Shown here piece by piece: positions 22,843 to 32,433 of a DNA stretch of 64,000 nt. Every line of letters starts with the position of its first letter. Position 1 is the first letter of the stretch. Location: contig NZ_JAPEPW010000001.1 of NCBI RefSeq assembly GCF_026339955.1, positions 7,213,001 through 7,277,000 on the forward strand, written 5' to 3'. This DNA comes from Streptomyces sp. NBC_01549. Its GTDB lineage: Bacteria > Actinomycetota > Actinomycetes > Streptomycetales > Streptomycetaceae. The translations under genes and the position numbers were made by a program. A model generated the notes under the pieces. It made no database searches, was not told the origin of the DNA, and saw only the letters and a program-made list of their open reading frames with translations.

Positions 22843-25068
22843 TTACGGGAAGTTGGTGAGGTAGGCGACGTTGGTGCTGGAGTTGGACGGTCCGCCGGTG
22901 CTGTTGATGATGTGGCTGATGGTGCCGACACCGCCCAGCGAGACGGTCACCATGTCGTGGAACTTGACGCCCGACACGCTCGGCACCTCGAAGGCGTGAT
23001 CGGCGACCACACTCGAGTTGGCGCTGAAGTAGCAGTAGCTGCCCAGTCCCCACGCCTCGTGGGAGGTGACGGAGGCGGCGACCTTGTAGGCGGGATAGCC
23101 CTTTCCGGTGCCGTTCATCCAGGAGGCCTGGTTCGGCGGGTCGTAGGGCATCTCGTTCTGGAAGAAGTACGTTCTGCCGCCGTTGCCGTTCCAGATGACC
23201 TGAGTCTTCTGGTAGTGCTCGACGAACAGGCCGTACGCGGTCACGTTGTTGCCGTTGACGGTCAGGCCGTTGTCCGCCGTGTTGGTCGTCCAGCCGACCG
23301 TGCCGGAGTTGCCGTGGTCGGCCCGCCAGATCCAGGTGTGGTCGATGATCGTGTTGGCGCTGTTGATCACCAGCGAATTGGTCGCCTTGCCGACGGTGGC
23401 GCCGCCGATCCGGATGAAGACGTCGGACAGCTGCGTCGGGTCGGCCGCGTGGGTGGCGGACGAACCGGCCGGGCCGATCTGCATCAGCGTGGCGGAGTTG
23501 GTGGTACCCGCGTCGATCAGCAGGCCCGCCAGCTGGATGCCGTCCACGTCGGCGGTGGTGACGGCGGTGATCCCGCCGTCCGGCACGAAGGTGGCCAGGC
23601 CCATGCCCAGCACCACCGTGTCGGCGCGCGTGATGTTGATCGTCTGGTTGAGGTGGTAGACGCCGGGCGTGACCAGCAGGTTCTTGCCCGCCGCGAGGGC
23701 GGAGTTCATGTCGGCCGCGGTGACGCCGGGCTTGACGATGTAGAACTGGTCGATCGGCAGGGACTTGCCCGCCGGGGTCTTCCCGCTCCACGTGGTGCCC
23801 ACGGCGTTGGACTGCAGCCCGGGCACGAACACCTGATAGGCGCCCGCGCTGTCGACGTACAGGAACGGCTTCTCGCGGATCGTCGGGGAGCTGGCGACGT
23901 TGGTGTACGTCGGGAAGGACTGGGCGGGTGCGCCCTGGTCGCCGACGAAGACCATGTTCCAGTTGGAGCCGGACCAGCTGCCCATCTGTGAGTTCCGGGT
24001 GAGGAACTGCTGCTGTGTGCCGGACTGGATCTGTCCGTCGACCTTGGTGTCGGAGATGAAGCCGCCGCTGGACCAGCCGCCGTCGTCAAGTGCGAGGTTG
24101 CCGCGCACGTGCATGCGCCGGTACGGGGCGGCCTGGGAGACGGCCCAACGGTCGGTGTCGCCCGTGGGGTTGACCGAAAGGTTCTCGGCGTCGCGCCAGA
24201 AGTTCTGCGTGGCGTTGCCCTGGAACCAGTCGGCCTCCGCGTGCACGGAACCGTTGATGGTCACGTCGTCCGGTGAGAAGCCGAGGCCTGCGACCTGCGT
24301 GTAGAAGCCGACGTTGGCATTGGCGCTGTAGGTGCCGGGCTTGAACAGCAGGGCCTGGCGGGCCGAGCCGAACTGGTTGGTCTCCTGCTGGGAGAAGACC
24401 GAGTCCAGCTTGGACTGGATACTGGACGCCGACATCGACGGGTCGAACACCGTCACGTTGGGACCGAAGTCCGGAGTGCCCGGCGGGTTCGTCGTGCCGC
24501 CGCCCAGGGTGAAGGACTGCGCGGCCGTGCCGTTGCAGGTGTACTGCGCCAGCTGCACGCTGTCCGAAGTGGAGGCGCTCGGGACGTCCAGACACTTCCC
24601 GCTGTTGCGGTTGACGAAGTGGTAGGCGCCGTCCGCCTCGGCGACCGGCAGCCACTGCTGGTTGTTGCCGCCGGAGTACGTCCACAGCTGGACGGGCGTG
24701 GAGTCGGCGGTGGAGACGTCGGTGACGTCCCAGGCCTTTGTGGCGTCCAGGTTGCTGTTCACGCGGTAGTAGCCGTCACTGCCGGCCACCAGCTGCCAGT
24801 TCTGGGCGGTGCTGCCGTTGCACGTGTACTGCTGGACGGCGGTGCCGTCGGCACTCGCGGCCGAGCGGGCGTCCACGCACTTGCCGCTGCCCTTGTTGAC
24901 CACGGTGGTGTAGCCGGTCGGTATGGCGGCGGCCGCCGCGCTCGCCGAGTCCTGCGAGGCGAACTCGATGCCGGACACGGTGGTCGCCACGAGCGCGGCC
25001 ACGGTCAGAACCCTCGGTATCCGGTGGCGACCGGACAGTCTCTTCCGTCTGGGCACGGATATGGGCAC
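22843..25068 (-). CDS. Secreted RICIN-domain protein with right-handed beta-helix (pectate-lyase/GH55-like) domain
   Basis: A 741-aa exported protein. The signal peptide (about 1-45) has a basic start and ends at SASAAAA. A ricin beta-trefoil (about 48-190) shows NGSTAQNWQLV and GGNNQQWLPV. The large C-terminal part (about 205-741) has alternating Asn/Gly-rich strands typical of a parallel beta-helix, for example DGIQLAGLLIDAG, NGLTVNGNNVTAYGLFVEHY and ISHIINSTGG. Homologues have been labelled adenylyl cyclase in public annotation; I see no cyclase motif. A polysaccharide-degrading or binding role is inferred. It follows the chitinase-like gene by 42 bases. Confidence 0.82.
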   Translation of the reverse strand: MPISVPRRKRLSGRHRIPRVLTVAALVATTVSGIEFASQDSASAAAAAIPTGYTTVVNKGSGKCVDARSAASADGTAVQQYTCNGSTAQNWQLVAGSDGYYRVNSNLDATKAWDVTDVSTADSTPVQLWTYSGGNNQQWLPVAEADGAYHFVNRNSGKCLDVPSASTSDSVQLAQYTCNGTAAQSFTLGGGTTNPPGTPDFGPNVTVFDPSMSASSIQSKLDSVFSQQETNQFGSARQALLFKPGTYSANANVGFYTQVAGLGFSPDDVTINGSVHAEADWFQGNATQNFWRDAENLSVNPTGDTDRWAVSQAAPYRRMHVRGNLALDDGGWSSGGFISDTKVDGQIQSGTQQQFLTRNSQMGSWSGSNWNMVFVGDQGAPAQSFPTYTNVASSPTIREKPFLYVDSAGAYQVFVPGLQSNAVGTTWSGKTPAGKSLPIDQFYIVKPGVTAADMNSALAAGKNLLVTPGVYHLNQTINITRADTVVLGMGLATFVPDGGITAVTTADVDGIQLAGLLIDAGTTNSATLMQIGPAGSSATHAADPTQLSDVFIRIGGATVGKATNSLVINSANTIIDHTWIWRADHGNSGTVGWTTNTADNGLTVNGNNVTAYGLFVEHYQKTQVIWNGNGGRTYFFQNEMPYDPPNQASWMNGTGKGYPAYKVAASVTSHEAWGLGSYCYFSANSSVVADHAFEVPSVSGVKFHDMVTVSLGGVGTISHIINSTGGPSNSSTNVAYLTNFP

Positions 25069-25110
25069 GGATTTCTCCTGTGGTGAGGGGGGAGGGGTGG
25101 AGAGCTTCCG

Positions 25111-26499
25111 TCAGCCGGTGTACTTGGCGAAGATGCTGGTGAACTGCCAGGCGTTCTGGGCCACACCGGAGCAGGTGTCGTCGTTCGGGTAGCTGCCCGG
25201 GCAGGGACGGTCACGGTTGGCCGACCAGAACGTCAGCCGCGCGAGGTGGTGCTGCTGCGCGTAGCCGAGGATGGTCTGGAAGTCGGCGGTGGTGACGGTT
25301 TCGTTGTTGTCGGTGATGCCGTTCATGGAGGAGATGCCCATGTCCCGGTACGCCTGGTCGTCGCTGTAGCCGTACGCGTTCTTGAGGGCTGTCTTCAGGC
25401 CCTCCGCGGCCCTCTGGGTCAGCGTGCCCATGTTCTGGCCGGCGCCGCCGAAGTCGAACGGCATGATCGTCCAGGCGTCCACGGTGAGTTTGGCTGCCGC
25501 GGCCCGGTTGATCAGGCCGGTGTCGGGGCCGCTCTGCCCGGTGCCGATGGTGACGTACACCTTGATGCCCGGGTTGTTGGCCTTCACGGTCTTGAGCGCG
25601 TCCACGGTACGCTGCTGGACCGTCGTGTTGCTGTAGGCGTCGGCCTCGATGTCGATGTCGATCGCCTTGAGCCCGTACGCGTTGATGACCTTCTGGTACG
25701 CGGCGGCCAGTTCTCCGGCGCTGGAGCAGGAACTCTCCAGCTTGTTGCCGCTGTATCCGCCGAAGGACGGGACGACGTCACCGCCGCCTGCCCGCACGGT
25801 GTTGACGGTCTGCTGGTCGACGCCGCCGGTCAGCGCGCGGCTGCCGTCCCACTGCGGGTTGCAGTAGCCGTTGCTCAGGACGAACGCGAGCGTGAACCAC
25901 TTGACCCCGGTCGCGTTCATGACAGTCGTGGGGCTGGGCGGGTTCCCCCAGCCGTTGTAGAGGTACGGGGCGACGGCCATCGGCGCGGAGGGAGGCGTGC
26001 CTCCGTCGTCGGCGGCGGGCGCGGTCCAATTCTGGTTGGCGGCGCCGGTGCAGGTCCAGAGCTGGATCGGCGTGGCGTTGGCCGAGGTGTTGCCGGTGAC
26101 GTCAGCGCACTTGTCGGACTGCGGATTGACGAGGTCGCGGGCGGAGGAGACCGTCCACTTCTGGTTGGCGCCGCCTGTGCAGTCCCACAGCTGGAGCTTG
26201 GCCCCGTCCGCTGTCGAATTGCCGGCGACGTCAAGACACTTGCCGAGGGCCCGTACGGTCCCGTCGGAGCCGACGGTCCACTGCTGGGCGGTGCTGCCGT
26301 TGCAGTCGTAGAGCTGAACGGCCGTGCCATTCGCGGAGTTCGCGCCGGCCACGTCCAGGCACTTGCCCGCGAGTCCGGTGATCGTCCCGGTGGCGGCCGA
26401 TGCGGGGGAGACGCTCAGGGCGCCGGCGGAGAGAGCGAAAACCGCTGTGGTCAGGGTGGCGCGCAGTGCGGCGGAGCGCGCAAGGGATTGTGTTGCCAT
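25111..26499 (-). CDS. Secreted GH18 chitinase-like protein with N-terminal RICIN domain
   Basis: A 462-aa exported enzyme. A Sec signal ends near SPASAAT, and a complete ricin beta-trefoil (about 36-165) with three QxW repeats follows. The GH18 barrel runs from about 180 to the end. It keeps KAIDIDIEADAYS, matching DxxDxDxE, where Glu is the proton donor, and VDAWTIMPFDFGG late in the barrel. It would hydrolyse chitin or a related beta-1,4-GlcNAc polymer outside the cell. It leads the three-gene RICIN operon. A DasR-like site lies about 100 bases upstream. ATG 26499 starts the signal peptide; an upstream Met would add 23 residues lacking signal features. Confidence 0.87.
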   Translation of the reverse strand: MATQSLARSAALRATLTTAVFALSAGALSVSPASAATGTITGLAGKCLDVAGANSANGTAVQLYDCNGSTAQQWTVGSDGTVRALGKCLDVAGNSTADGAKLQLWDCTGGANQKWTVSSARDLVNPQSDKCADVTGNTSANATPIQLWTCTGAANQNWTAPAADDGGTPPSAPMAVAPYLYNGWGNPPSPTTVMNATGVKWFTLAFVLSNGYCNPQWDGSRALTGGVDQQTVNTVRAGGGDVVPSFGGYSGNKLESSCSSAGELAAAYQKVINAYGLKAIDIDIEADAYSNTTVQQRTVDALKTVKANNPGIKVYVTIGTGQSGPDTGLINRAAAAKLTVDAWTIMPFDFGGAGQNMGTLTQRAAEGLKTALKNAYGYSDDQAYRDMGISSMNGITDNNETVTTADFQTILGYAQQHHLARLTFWSANRDRPCPGSYPNDDTCSGVAQNAWQFTSIFAKYTG

Positions 26500-26884
26500 C
26501 AGAGGGTCACAGCCCTTCGGGGAGGCTGAATGTGGGGGGGCGTTCACGTCCGTGAATGTCGAGTGCATCCATGGAGCTGTAGTGATCGGTGAACCTAAAG
26601 GTCTGAACCAGGATCGTCAAGAGATGAAGCGTAGCTGGCGTCGAATTGACCCGTATTCACGAGGAGTTGAACGCGCGAACCCTCCCAGGGACGGCAAACA
26701 GCCGACGTTCCAAGCGGAAGGGGTGGGCGGTGACGGCCATTCGGCCGGGGGGTTTTCGGTCTGGCAAAGGAACTTCTCGGCTTCGTCTGAGGCAGGAGTG
26801 CACGGGAGTGGTCGCCTGTACTCTGACCGCTCGCCGTCCCCGCGGACGCCAACAGGCGTTCCTCATACCCCTGGTGCACTCCTG
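26500..26884. other. Divergent promoter region between the RICIN operon and TMEM175-like gene
   Basis: About 385 bases with no convincing gene. It contains the DasR-like element listed separately and is otherwise moderately AT-richer, as expected for two divergent promoters. Confidence 0.5.
26599..26610. promoter_or_regulatory. DasR-like (dre) element upstream of the chitinase gene
   Basis: AGGTCTGAACCA matches 9 of 12 bases of the TGGTCTAGACCA core bound by the GlcNAc regulator DasR and typical of streptomycete chitinase promoters. It lies 100 bases upstream of the chitinase start. Confidence 0.4.
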
Positions 26885-27541
26885 ATGACCAACCGTGTCC
26901 AGCGCCTTCCCCGCCGCGACGCCATGATGGATCCCGATCGACTCGTCACCTTCGGCGACGCGGTGATCGCGATCGCCATCACGCTGCTCGCGCTCGACAT
27001 CACCGTTCCCGAGGGACTGGCCGACGGCGAGGTCGGAGCCGCGCTGAGGGACGCCCTGCCCAAGTTCGGGGCGTATCTGCTGAGTTTCGCCGTCATCGGC
27101 GCCCTGTGGCTGGGCCAGCACGCGCTCTTCCGGCAGATCGCCGCGCTCGACAGCTGGCTGCTCCGCCTCTATCTCGCTCTGCTCGCCGTCGTGGCCGCGC
27201 TTCCGTTCCCCACGCGCCTCATCAGCGAGTACGGCGATACCTCCGTGGCCACCTCGGTCTACGCGGCGACGATCGTCCTGGCCGTCGGGCTGCTCACGGC
27301 CATGTCCGCCCGGCTGTGGGTCAGTCCGGCCCTTGCCAAGCCGACCGTGCTCCCCGCGCAGATCAGGAAGTCGGTCCTGAGGGGCCTCCTGACCGTCCTC
27401 GTCTTCGCCACCTCGATTCCGGTGTCGCTCGCCTCGCCGACGGCGGCCAAGTACTGGTGGCTCCTCACGGTTCCCGCACGTCTGCTGTTCCGCGAGACGA
27501 GCACGCCCGCCCAGGAGCAGTCGGTCGCTGCCGCCGAGTGA
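26885..27541 (+). CDS. TMEM175-family (DUF1211) potassium-channel-like membrane protein
   Basis: A 218-aa membrane protein with about six helices. The first carries RLVTFGDAVIAIAITLLALD, which matches the (R)xxxFSDxVxAIxxT signature of bacterial TMEM175 channels, with Gly for Ser. TMEM175 proteins form tetrameric potassium channels. The ATG at 26885 follows the conserved helix spacing; the frame stays open far upstream but that part is non-coding in character. It appears monocistronic. Confidence 0.8.
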   Translation: MTNRVQRLPRRDAMMDPDRLVTFGDAVIAIAITLLALDITVPEGLADGEVGAALRDALPKFGAYLLSFAVIGALWLGQHALFRQIAALDSWLLRLYLALLAVVAALPFPTRLISEYGDTSVATSVYAATIVLAVGLLTAMSARLWVSPALAKPTVLPAQIRKSVLRGLLTVLVFATSIPVSLASPTAAKYWWLLTVPARLLFRETSTPAQEQSVAAAE

Positions 27542-27720
27542 GACCACCGCACTTCGCCCTTCACTTTCTGAATGGTCGGTCACACGGTTCACGGTGGGTG
27601 ATGGTTGACACGCATCACCGGCTCGTCGAAACGATTCAGTTATGTGAGTGAATGACGCACGGTTGCGCCGCGTGGGGGGCGCGAGCGGGCGCGGGCGCGT
27701 GGAGATGTCAGACTGACGGC

Positions 27721-28704
27721 ATGGACGAGCGTGAATTCGGCAGGTCAGGGCAGAAGGCATCGGTCATCGGTCTCGGTACGTGGCAGCTCGGCGCCGACTG
27801 GGGTGACGTGAGCCCGCAGGACGCCGAGGCGGTGCTGGAGACGGCGGCGGAGTCGGGGGTGACCTTCTTCGACACCGCTGATGTGTACGGCGACGGGCGC
27901 AGTGAGCAGACGATCGCGTCCTTCCTCAGTGGCCGACCCGACCTGCACGTGATGGTGGCGACGAAGATGGGCCGCCGGGTCGAGCAGATTCCGCAGAACT
28001 ACGTCCTCGACAACTTCCGTGCGTGGAACGACCGGTCGCGGTGCAACCTCGGCGTCGACCGCATCGACCTCGTGCAGCTGCACTGCCCGCCGACCCCCGT
28101 CTACTCGTCGGACGAGGTCTTCGACGCGCTGGACACGCTGGTCGAGGAGGAGCGGATCGCCGCCTATGGGGTGAGTGTCGAGACCTGTGACGAGGCGCTG
28201 ACCGCGATCGCGCGGCCGAACGTGGCCAGCGTGCAGATCATCCTGAACCCGTTCCGCATGAAGCCCCTGCGGCAGGTTCTGCCGGCGGCCCGGGAGGCGG
28301 GCGTCGCGATCATCGCCCGCGTTCCGCTGGCCTCCGGACTGCTCTCCGGCAAGTACACGAAGGACACAGTGTTCGCGGCGGACGACCACCGGACGTACAA
28401 CCGTCACGGGGAGGCCTTCGACCAGGGCGAGACCTTCTCCGGCGTCGACTTCGTGACCGGCGTCGAGGCGGCGGCCGAGTTCTCCGCCCTCGCCCCGGAG
28501 GGCGTCACGCCGGCCCAGCTGGCGCTGCGCTGGATCATCCAGCAGCCCGGAGTGACCACGGTGATCCCGGGCGCCCGTTCGCCCGAACAGGCCCACGCCA
28601 ACGCGACCGCCGCGAAGCTTCCGGCGCTGCCGGGAGAGACGCTGGACGCGATCGAGGAACTCTACGACCGACGGATCAAGGAGCAGGTGGAGGGCCGCTG
28701 GTAA
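27721..28704 (+). CDS. Aldo/keto reductase
   Basis: A 327-aa NADPH-dependent oxidoreductase with a TIM barrel. The catalytic tetrad is visible: Asp and Tyr in FFDTADVYGDGRSE, Lys in HVMVATKMGRR, and His in DLVQLHCPPTP. The C-terminal cofactor loop IPGARSPEQAHANATAA is typical. It resembles the AKR12/general-stress (YhdN-like) group. The substrate is unknown. It begins at ATG 27721 without close upstream partner and has a short C-terminal extension REQ-type tail. Confidence 0.9.
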   Translation: MDEREFGRSGQKASVIGLGTWQLGADWGDVSPQDAEAVLETAAESGVTFFDTADVYGDGRSEQTIASFLSGRPDLHVMVATKMGRRVEQIPQNYVLDNFRAWNDRSRCNLGVDRIDLVQLHCPPTPVYSSDEVFDALDTLVEEERIAAYGVSVETCDEALTAIARPNVASVQIILNPFRMKPLRQVLPAAREAGVAIIARVPLASGLLSGKYTKDTVFAADDHRTYNRHGEAFDQGETFSGVDFVTGVEAAAEFSALAPEGVTPAQLALRWIIQQPGVTTVIPGARSPEQAHANATAAKLPALPGETLDAIEELYDRRIKEQVEGRW

Positions 28705-29260
28705 CGCCCCTGCGGGGGTCGGCCGCGCGACGGGGCCCGCGGTGGTCTCGGCTCTTCGGTGTGGGCTCGGGGGAGCGCCGTCCGCACCCCCGGCCCCCGC
28801 GGGTGAGCTTCGATGTGGGTGCCGCCCGCGGCCTCGGTCGCAGTGCGACGACGCCCGCGAGAACGGCTGAGCGTTGACTTAATGCTGGGCGGCCTTCCGA
28901 CCTACCGCACCCGGTCTCGGACGGGACTGCCCGCTACCGGGCTTGCGGCGCGGCTGCCCGCACCTGGTCTCGGACGGGGCTGCCTGCCGGAAGCCAGGGT
29001 CGGTGGCTCGCCGCCCCGGCTTGCCGGCTTCCCGGATTGAGGTCCGTGTCCGGGCGGCACCGGCGGCCTGTCTGTTCCGGACAACCCCTATCTTCCGGTA
29101 TCTACCGGCTCGCCACGCAATGATCCCCTTGTCTCTCCGGAGCGCGGAGCGCAAATGGCGGTGTCCTTCGTAGAGCGCCCTGTCTGAGTGAGCCGGGCTG
29201 AAGTCCGGTCATGGGTGGGTCCCTCGCGCCTCACGGGAACGAACGCGATCGCAAGGCACT
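28705..29260. other. Intergenic region with a 26-base direct repeat
   Basis: No gene is apparent. Two copies of a 26-base element sharing GGTCTCGGACGG lie at 28907-28932 and 28960-28985 (about 23 of 26 bases identical). Their role is unknown; a decayed short duplication is likely. Confidence 0.45.
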
Positions 29261-29281
29261 TGTTCGTGACGAACATGTTCG
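29261..29281. promoter_or_regulatory. Nested palindrome in the promoter of the FAD monooxygenase
   Basis: TGTTCG-tga-CGAACA (29261-29275) overlaps CGAACATGTTCG (29270-29281); both are perfect. Together they place three TGTTCG half sites in 21 bases, about 60 bases upstream of the monooxygenase start, as expected for a TetR- or MarR-type repressor. No such regulator gene is adjacent. Confidence 0.6.
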
Positions 29282-29341
29282 CTACCTTCGTGGTGACAGA
29301 ACACAGAACGATCGAGTCACCCGTTCCGAAGGAGCATCACC

Positions 29342-30520
29342 TTGTCCACTTACCACCCCATCGCCGTCGTCGGCGCCGGTCTCGGCGGTCTCGCCCTCGC
29401 CCGCGTCCTGCACCTGAACGGCATCGAGTCCGCCGTCTTCGACCTCGACGCCTCACCTGCCGCCCGTACGCAGGGCGGCATGCTGGACATACATGAGGAC
29501 TCCGGTCAGGCCGCGTTGCGGGCCGCCGGTCTCCACGACGAGTTCCGGGCGATCATCCATCCCGGTGGCGAGGCCATGCGCATCCTCGACCAGGAGGCCA
29601 CCGTCCGGATGGCGGACGACGGTGAGGGCGAGGGCGGCGCACGGCCCGAGGTGGACCGGGGAGTGCTGCGCGACCTCCTGCTCGCCTCCCTGCCCGACGG
29701 CACAGTCCGCTGGGGCGCGAAAGTCACCGGCGTACGGACGCTCGATGACGGCCGCCACGAGGTGACGTTCGCCGACGGGCGAACGATCACCGCCGGTCTG
29801 TTGATCGGCGCCGACGGCGCCTGGTCGAAGGTGCGGCCGCTCGTCTCGGACGCCACCCCCGCCTACCTCGACCTCTCCTTCGTCGAGGCGCACCTCCTCG
29901 ACGCCGACACCCGGTACCCGGAGAACGCCGCTGTCGTGGGCGGCGGCATGATGTTCGCGCTCGCCGAGGGGCACGGCTTTCTCGCCCACCGCACCCCCGA
30001 CGGCTCGCTGCACGTCTACGCCGCGCTGCGCACGCCGGCCGACTGGGCCACGTCCGGCCCCATCGACTTCACGGACACCGAAGCGGCCAAGGCGAGTCTC
30101 CTGGAACACTTCGAAGGCTGGGACACGCGGCTGCGGGCGCTGATCGCCGACGCGGACGGGGCGCTCGTGGCCCGCCCGGTCCACGCCCTGCCGGTCGGGC
30201 ATCGCTGGGACCGCGTCCCGGGCGTCACCCTGCTCGGAGACGCCGCGCACCTGATGTCGCCGTTCGCCGGCGAGGGCGCCAACCTGGCCATGCTCGACGG
30301 CGCCGAACTCGCGACGGCCATCGCCGCCCACCCCGACGACATGGAGAAGGCCCTGACCGCGTATGAGCAGGCGCTGTTCCCGCGCAGCGAGGCCGCGGCG
30401 GCCGCGTCGGCGGAGAACCTCGACCTCTGCTTCGCCCCGCACGCACCCCAGCCGCTCGTCGACCAGATGGCCTTCTACCGCGCGGCGGCCGAGACGGCGA
30501 TGGCGGACGCGAGCGACTGA
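29342..30520 (+). CDS. FAD-dependent monooxygenase (TetX-like)
   Basis: A 392-aa flavoprotein hydroxylase. The Rossmann FAD motif is VVGAGLGGLALARVL at residues 9-23. ARTQGGMLDIHEDSGQAAL follows, very like the TetX group, with the DG motif LLIGADGAWSKVRP and the second FAD motif TLLGDAAHLMSPFAGEGANL. It would hydroxylate an aromatic or tetracycline-like compound using NADPH and oxygen. A TTG start at 29342 is supported by GAAGGAG. It has its own palindromic operator upstream. A role in drug inactivation is possible but unproved. Confidence 0.9.
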   Translation: MSTYHPIAVVGAGLGGLALARVLHLNGIESAVFDLDASPAARTQGGMLDIHEDSGQAALRAAGLHDEFRAIIHPGGEAMRILDQEATVRMADDGEGEGGARPEVDRGVLRDLLLASLPDGTVRWGAKVTGVRTLDDGRHEVTFADGRTITAGLLIGADGAWSKVRPLVSDATPAYLDLSFVEAHLLDADTRYPENAAVVGGGMMFALAEGHGFLAHRTPDGSLHVYAALRTPADWATSGPIDFTDTEAAKASLLEHFEGWDTRLRALIADADGALVARPVHALPVGHRWDRVPGVTLLGDAAHLMSPFAGEGANLAMLDGAELATAIAAHPDDMEKALTAYEQALFPRSEAAAAASAENLDLCFAPHAPQPLVDQMAFYRAAAETAMADASD

Positions 30521-30872
30521 GACCCACCCGCGGGCCCCACCTGCCGCAATTCCGCACCCCCGCCCCACCTGCGGGCCTCACGTGCCCGAGCTCCGCACCC
30601 CCGCCCCCACCCGCCCGAGCCACGCACCCCCTCCCGCCCGCACCCTTCACCAGCCCGTAACCAGCAGTCCGCATACGGCACTTCCGACTCATCCGACCGG
30701 CATCTATCCTCGCGCCCGGACCGGCGACCGGGGCTGCCAGCCGTCGGGGACAGACCGGTCCGACCCGTCATCGCACCTCCTCGTCCGACGGAAGGCGACA
30801 CTACGTATGCGCCCCCAATGACTGTGCACAGCAAGACAGTTCGCCAGTCGTACCGCAAGCAGGTCCGCCGCC
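30521..30872. other. C-rich low-complexity intergenic region
   Basis: About 350 bases, of which 30530-30650 is an irregular C-rich repeat (CCGCACCCCCGCCCC-like units). I see no gene. The promoter of the GH92 remnant should lie near its right end. Confidence 0.5.
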
Positions 30873-32382
30873 GTGGCCGTGACCACGGCGGTCGTCCTGG
30901 CCCTTCCCGGCCCCGTGGACGCGGCCGGCCTCCCGCCCCAGCGGCCGGTCTCCGCCGTGGACCCGCTGATCGGATCGGCGAACGGCGGCAACACCTACCC
31001 CGGCGCCACCCTCCCGTACGGGATGATCGCCTGGTCCCCGACCAGTACCACCGGCGATCAGACCAGCACGGGGGCCGCCAACGGCTACCAGTACGACACC
31101 ACCCGCATCCGCGGTCTGAGCCTCACCCATGTCAACGGCGCCGGCTGCAACCCGGGCGCCGCCGGTGACGTACCGATCATGCCGTTCGTCGGTGACGTGA
31201 CCTCCTCGCCGTCGGCGGACACCAAGGACGCGGTCTACGCCGCCGACTTCACGCACGCCGACGAGAAGGCCGTACCCGGTCGCTACACCCTCGGTCTCAA
31301 GACGGGCGCCACCGCCGACCTGGCCGTCAGCCGGCGCGCCGGTGTCGCCGACTTCAGCTTCCCGAGCGACCGTCCCGCCAACCTGCTGTTCCGCGTCTCC
31401 AACTCCCTCAACGGCAGCGAGGACGCGCACGTCGACATCGACGCCGCGCACCGCAAGGTGACCGGCTGGGTCCTCACCGGCGCCTTCTGCGGACGCCGCG
31501 CCAACGGCGGCACGAACAACCGCAAGAGCTACTACAAGCTGTACTTCAGCGCCTCCTTCGACCGTGCCTTTTCCGACTTCGGCACGTGGAAGGACGGCAC
31601 GCTGTCGGCGGGGTCGACCTCCGCCTCGGGAGGCGAGGGGTACGCCACCGGGGCAGCCCGCGCGGGCCGCGGTTCCGGCGGATACATCGGCTTCGACACC
31701 AGCTCTGACAACGATGTCCACATGCGGATCGGGATCTCGTACGTCAGTCCCGGCGGCGCCGAGGCCAACCTCCGCGGAGAGATCCCTTCGCACGCGAGCG
31801 TCGCCCAGGTGGCCGACGCGGGCGCCCGCGCCTGGGACCGTGAACTGAGCACCGTACGCGTCGGGGGCGGAACCTCCGCCCAGCGCACCACCTTCTACAC
31901 CGCGCTCTACCACGCGCTGATGCAACCCGACCTGATCAGCGACGCCGACGGCCGGTACTACGGCATGGACGGCGCGGTGCACCGCCTCGCCCGTGGTCAG
32001 CGCGCGCAATACAGCAACTTCTCCGGCTGGGACCACTTCGGGGCTACCGGGCAACGACGACCTGGGCACCATGTCCGCCTGGTACGTCTTCTCCGCCCTC
32101 GGCCTGTATCCCCAGACCCCGGGCAGCGCCTCGATGCTGCTGGGCGCCCCGCTCTTCCCGAGCGCGGTCGTGGACCGTCCGGGCGGCGCCGACCTCACCA
32201 TCGGCGCACCCGGCGCGGACGCCGCGCACCCGTACATCGACGCCGTACTGGTCAACGGGCGCCCCACGCAACGCTCCTGGACGGATGCCGGCCTGACGGC
32301 GGGGGGCGGCAGGATCGCCTTCCGGCTCGCCGGACAGCCCAACACCCAGTGGGCGACCGACCCGGCCGGTCTGCCGCGGTGA
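30873..32382 (+). pseudogene. GH92 alpha-mannosidase gene with internal deletion and frameshift
   Basis: The first part reads as the N-terminal beta-sandwich and early barrel of a GH92 exo-alpha-mannosidase: VDPLIGSANGGNTYPGATLP, LSLTHVNGAGCNPGAAGD and AQYSNFSGWD. Right after SGWD (about 32040) the frame changes, and the sequence resumes in another frame with LPGNDDLGTMSAWYVFSALG, a motif near the end of the family. Some 250-300 residues of the catalytic barrel are missing, including the acid/base region. The total is about 500 codons against the usual 700 or more. The C-terminal part stops at 32382. The signal peptide is also doubtful: no good ATG is in frame, and GTG 30873 is only the first available start. 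Not functional. Confidence 0.85.
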
Positions 32383-32384
32383 AC

Positions 32385-32427
32385 CCGGTGGCCTCCCGGG
32401 GACAGGCCGTTCCCGGGAGGCCACCGG
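32385..32427. terminator. Bidirectional terminator, 16-base perfect stem
   Basis: Arms 32385-32400 and 32412-32427 are exact complements with an 11-base loop. It lies between the GH92 remnant and the converging HTH-like gene, starting two bases after the former's stop. Confidence 0.85.
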
Positions 32428-32433
32428 CACGGC

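Noticed and set aside
22843..25068. Adenylyl cyclase label for the beta-helix protein
   Set aside because: No cyclase catalytic motif is visible; the sequence has RICIN and beta-helix features only.
30530..30660. C-rich direct repeats
   Set aside because: Irregular low complexity without a fixed unit; I could not define a repeat family or function.
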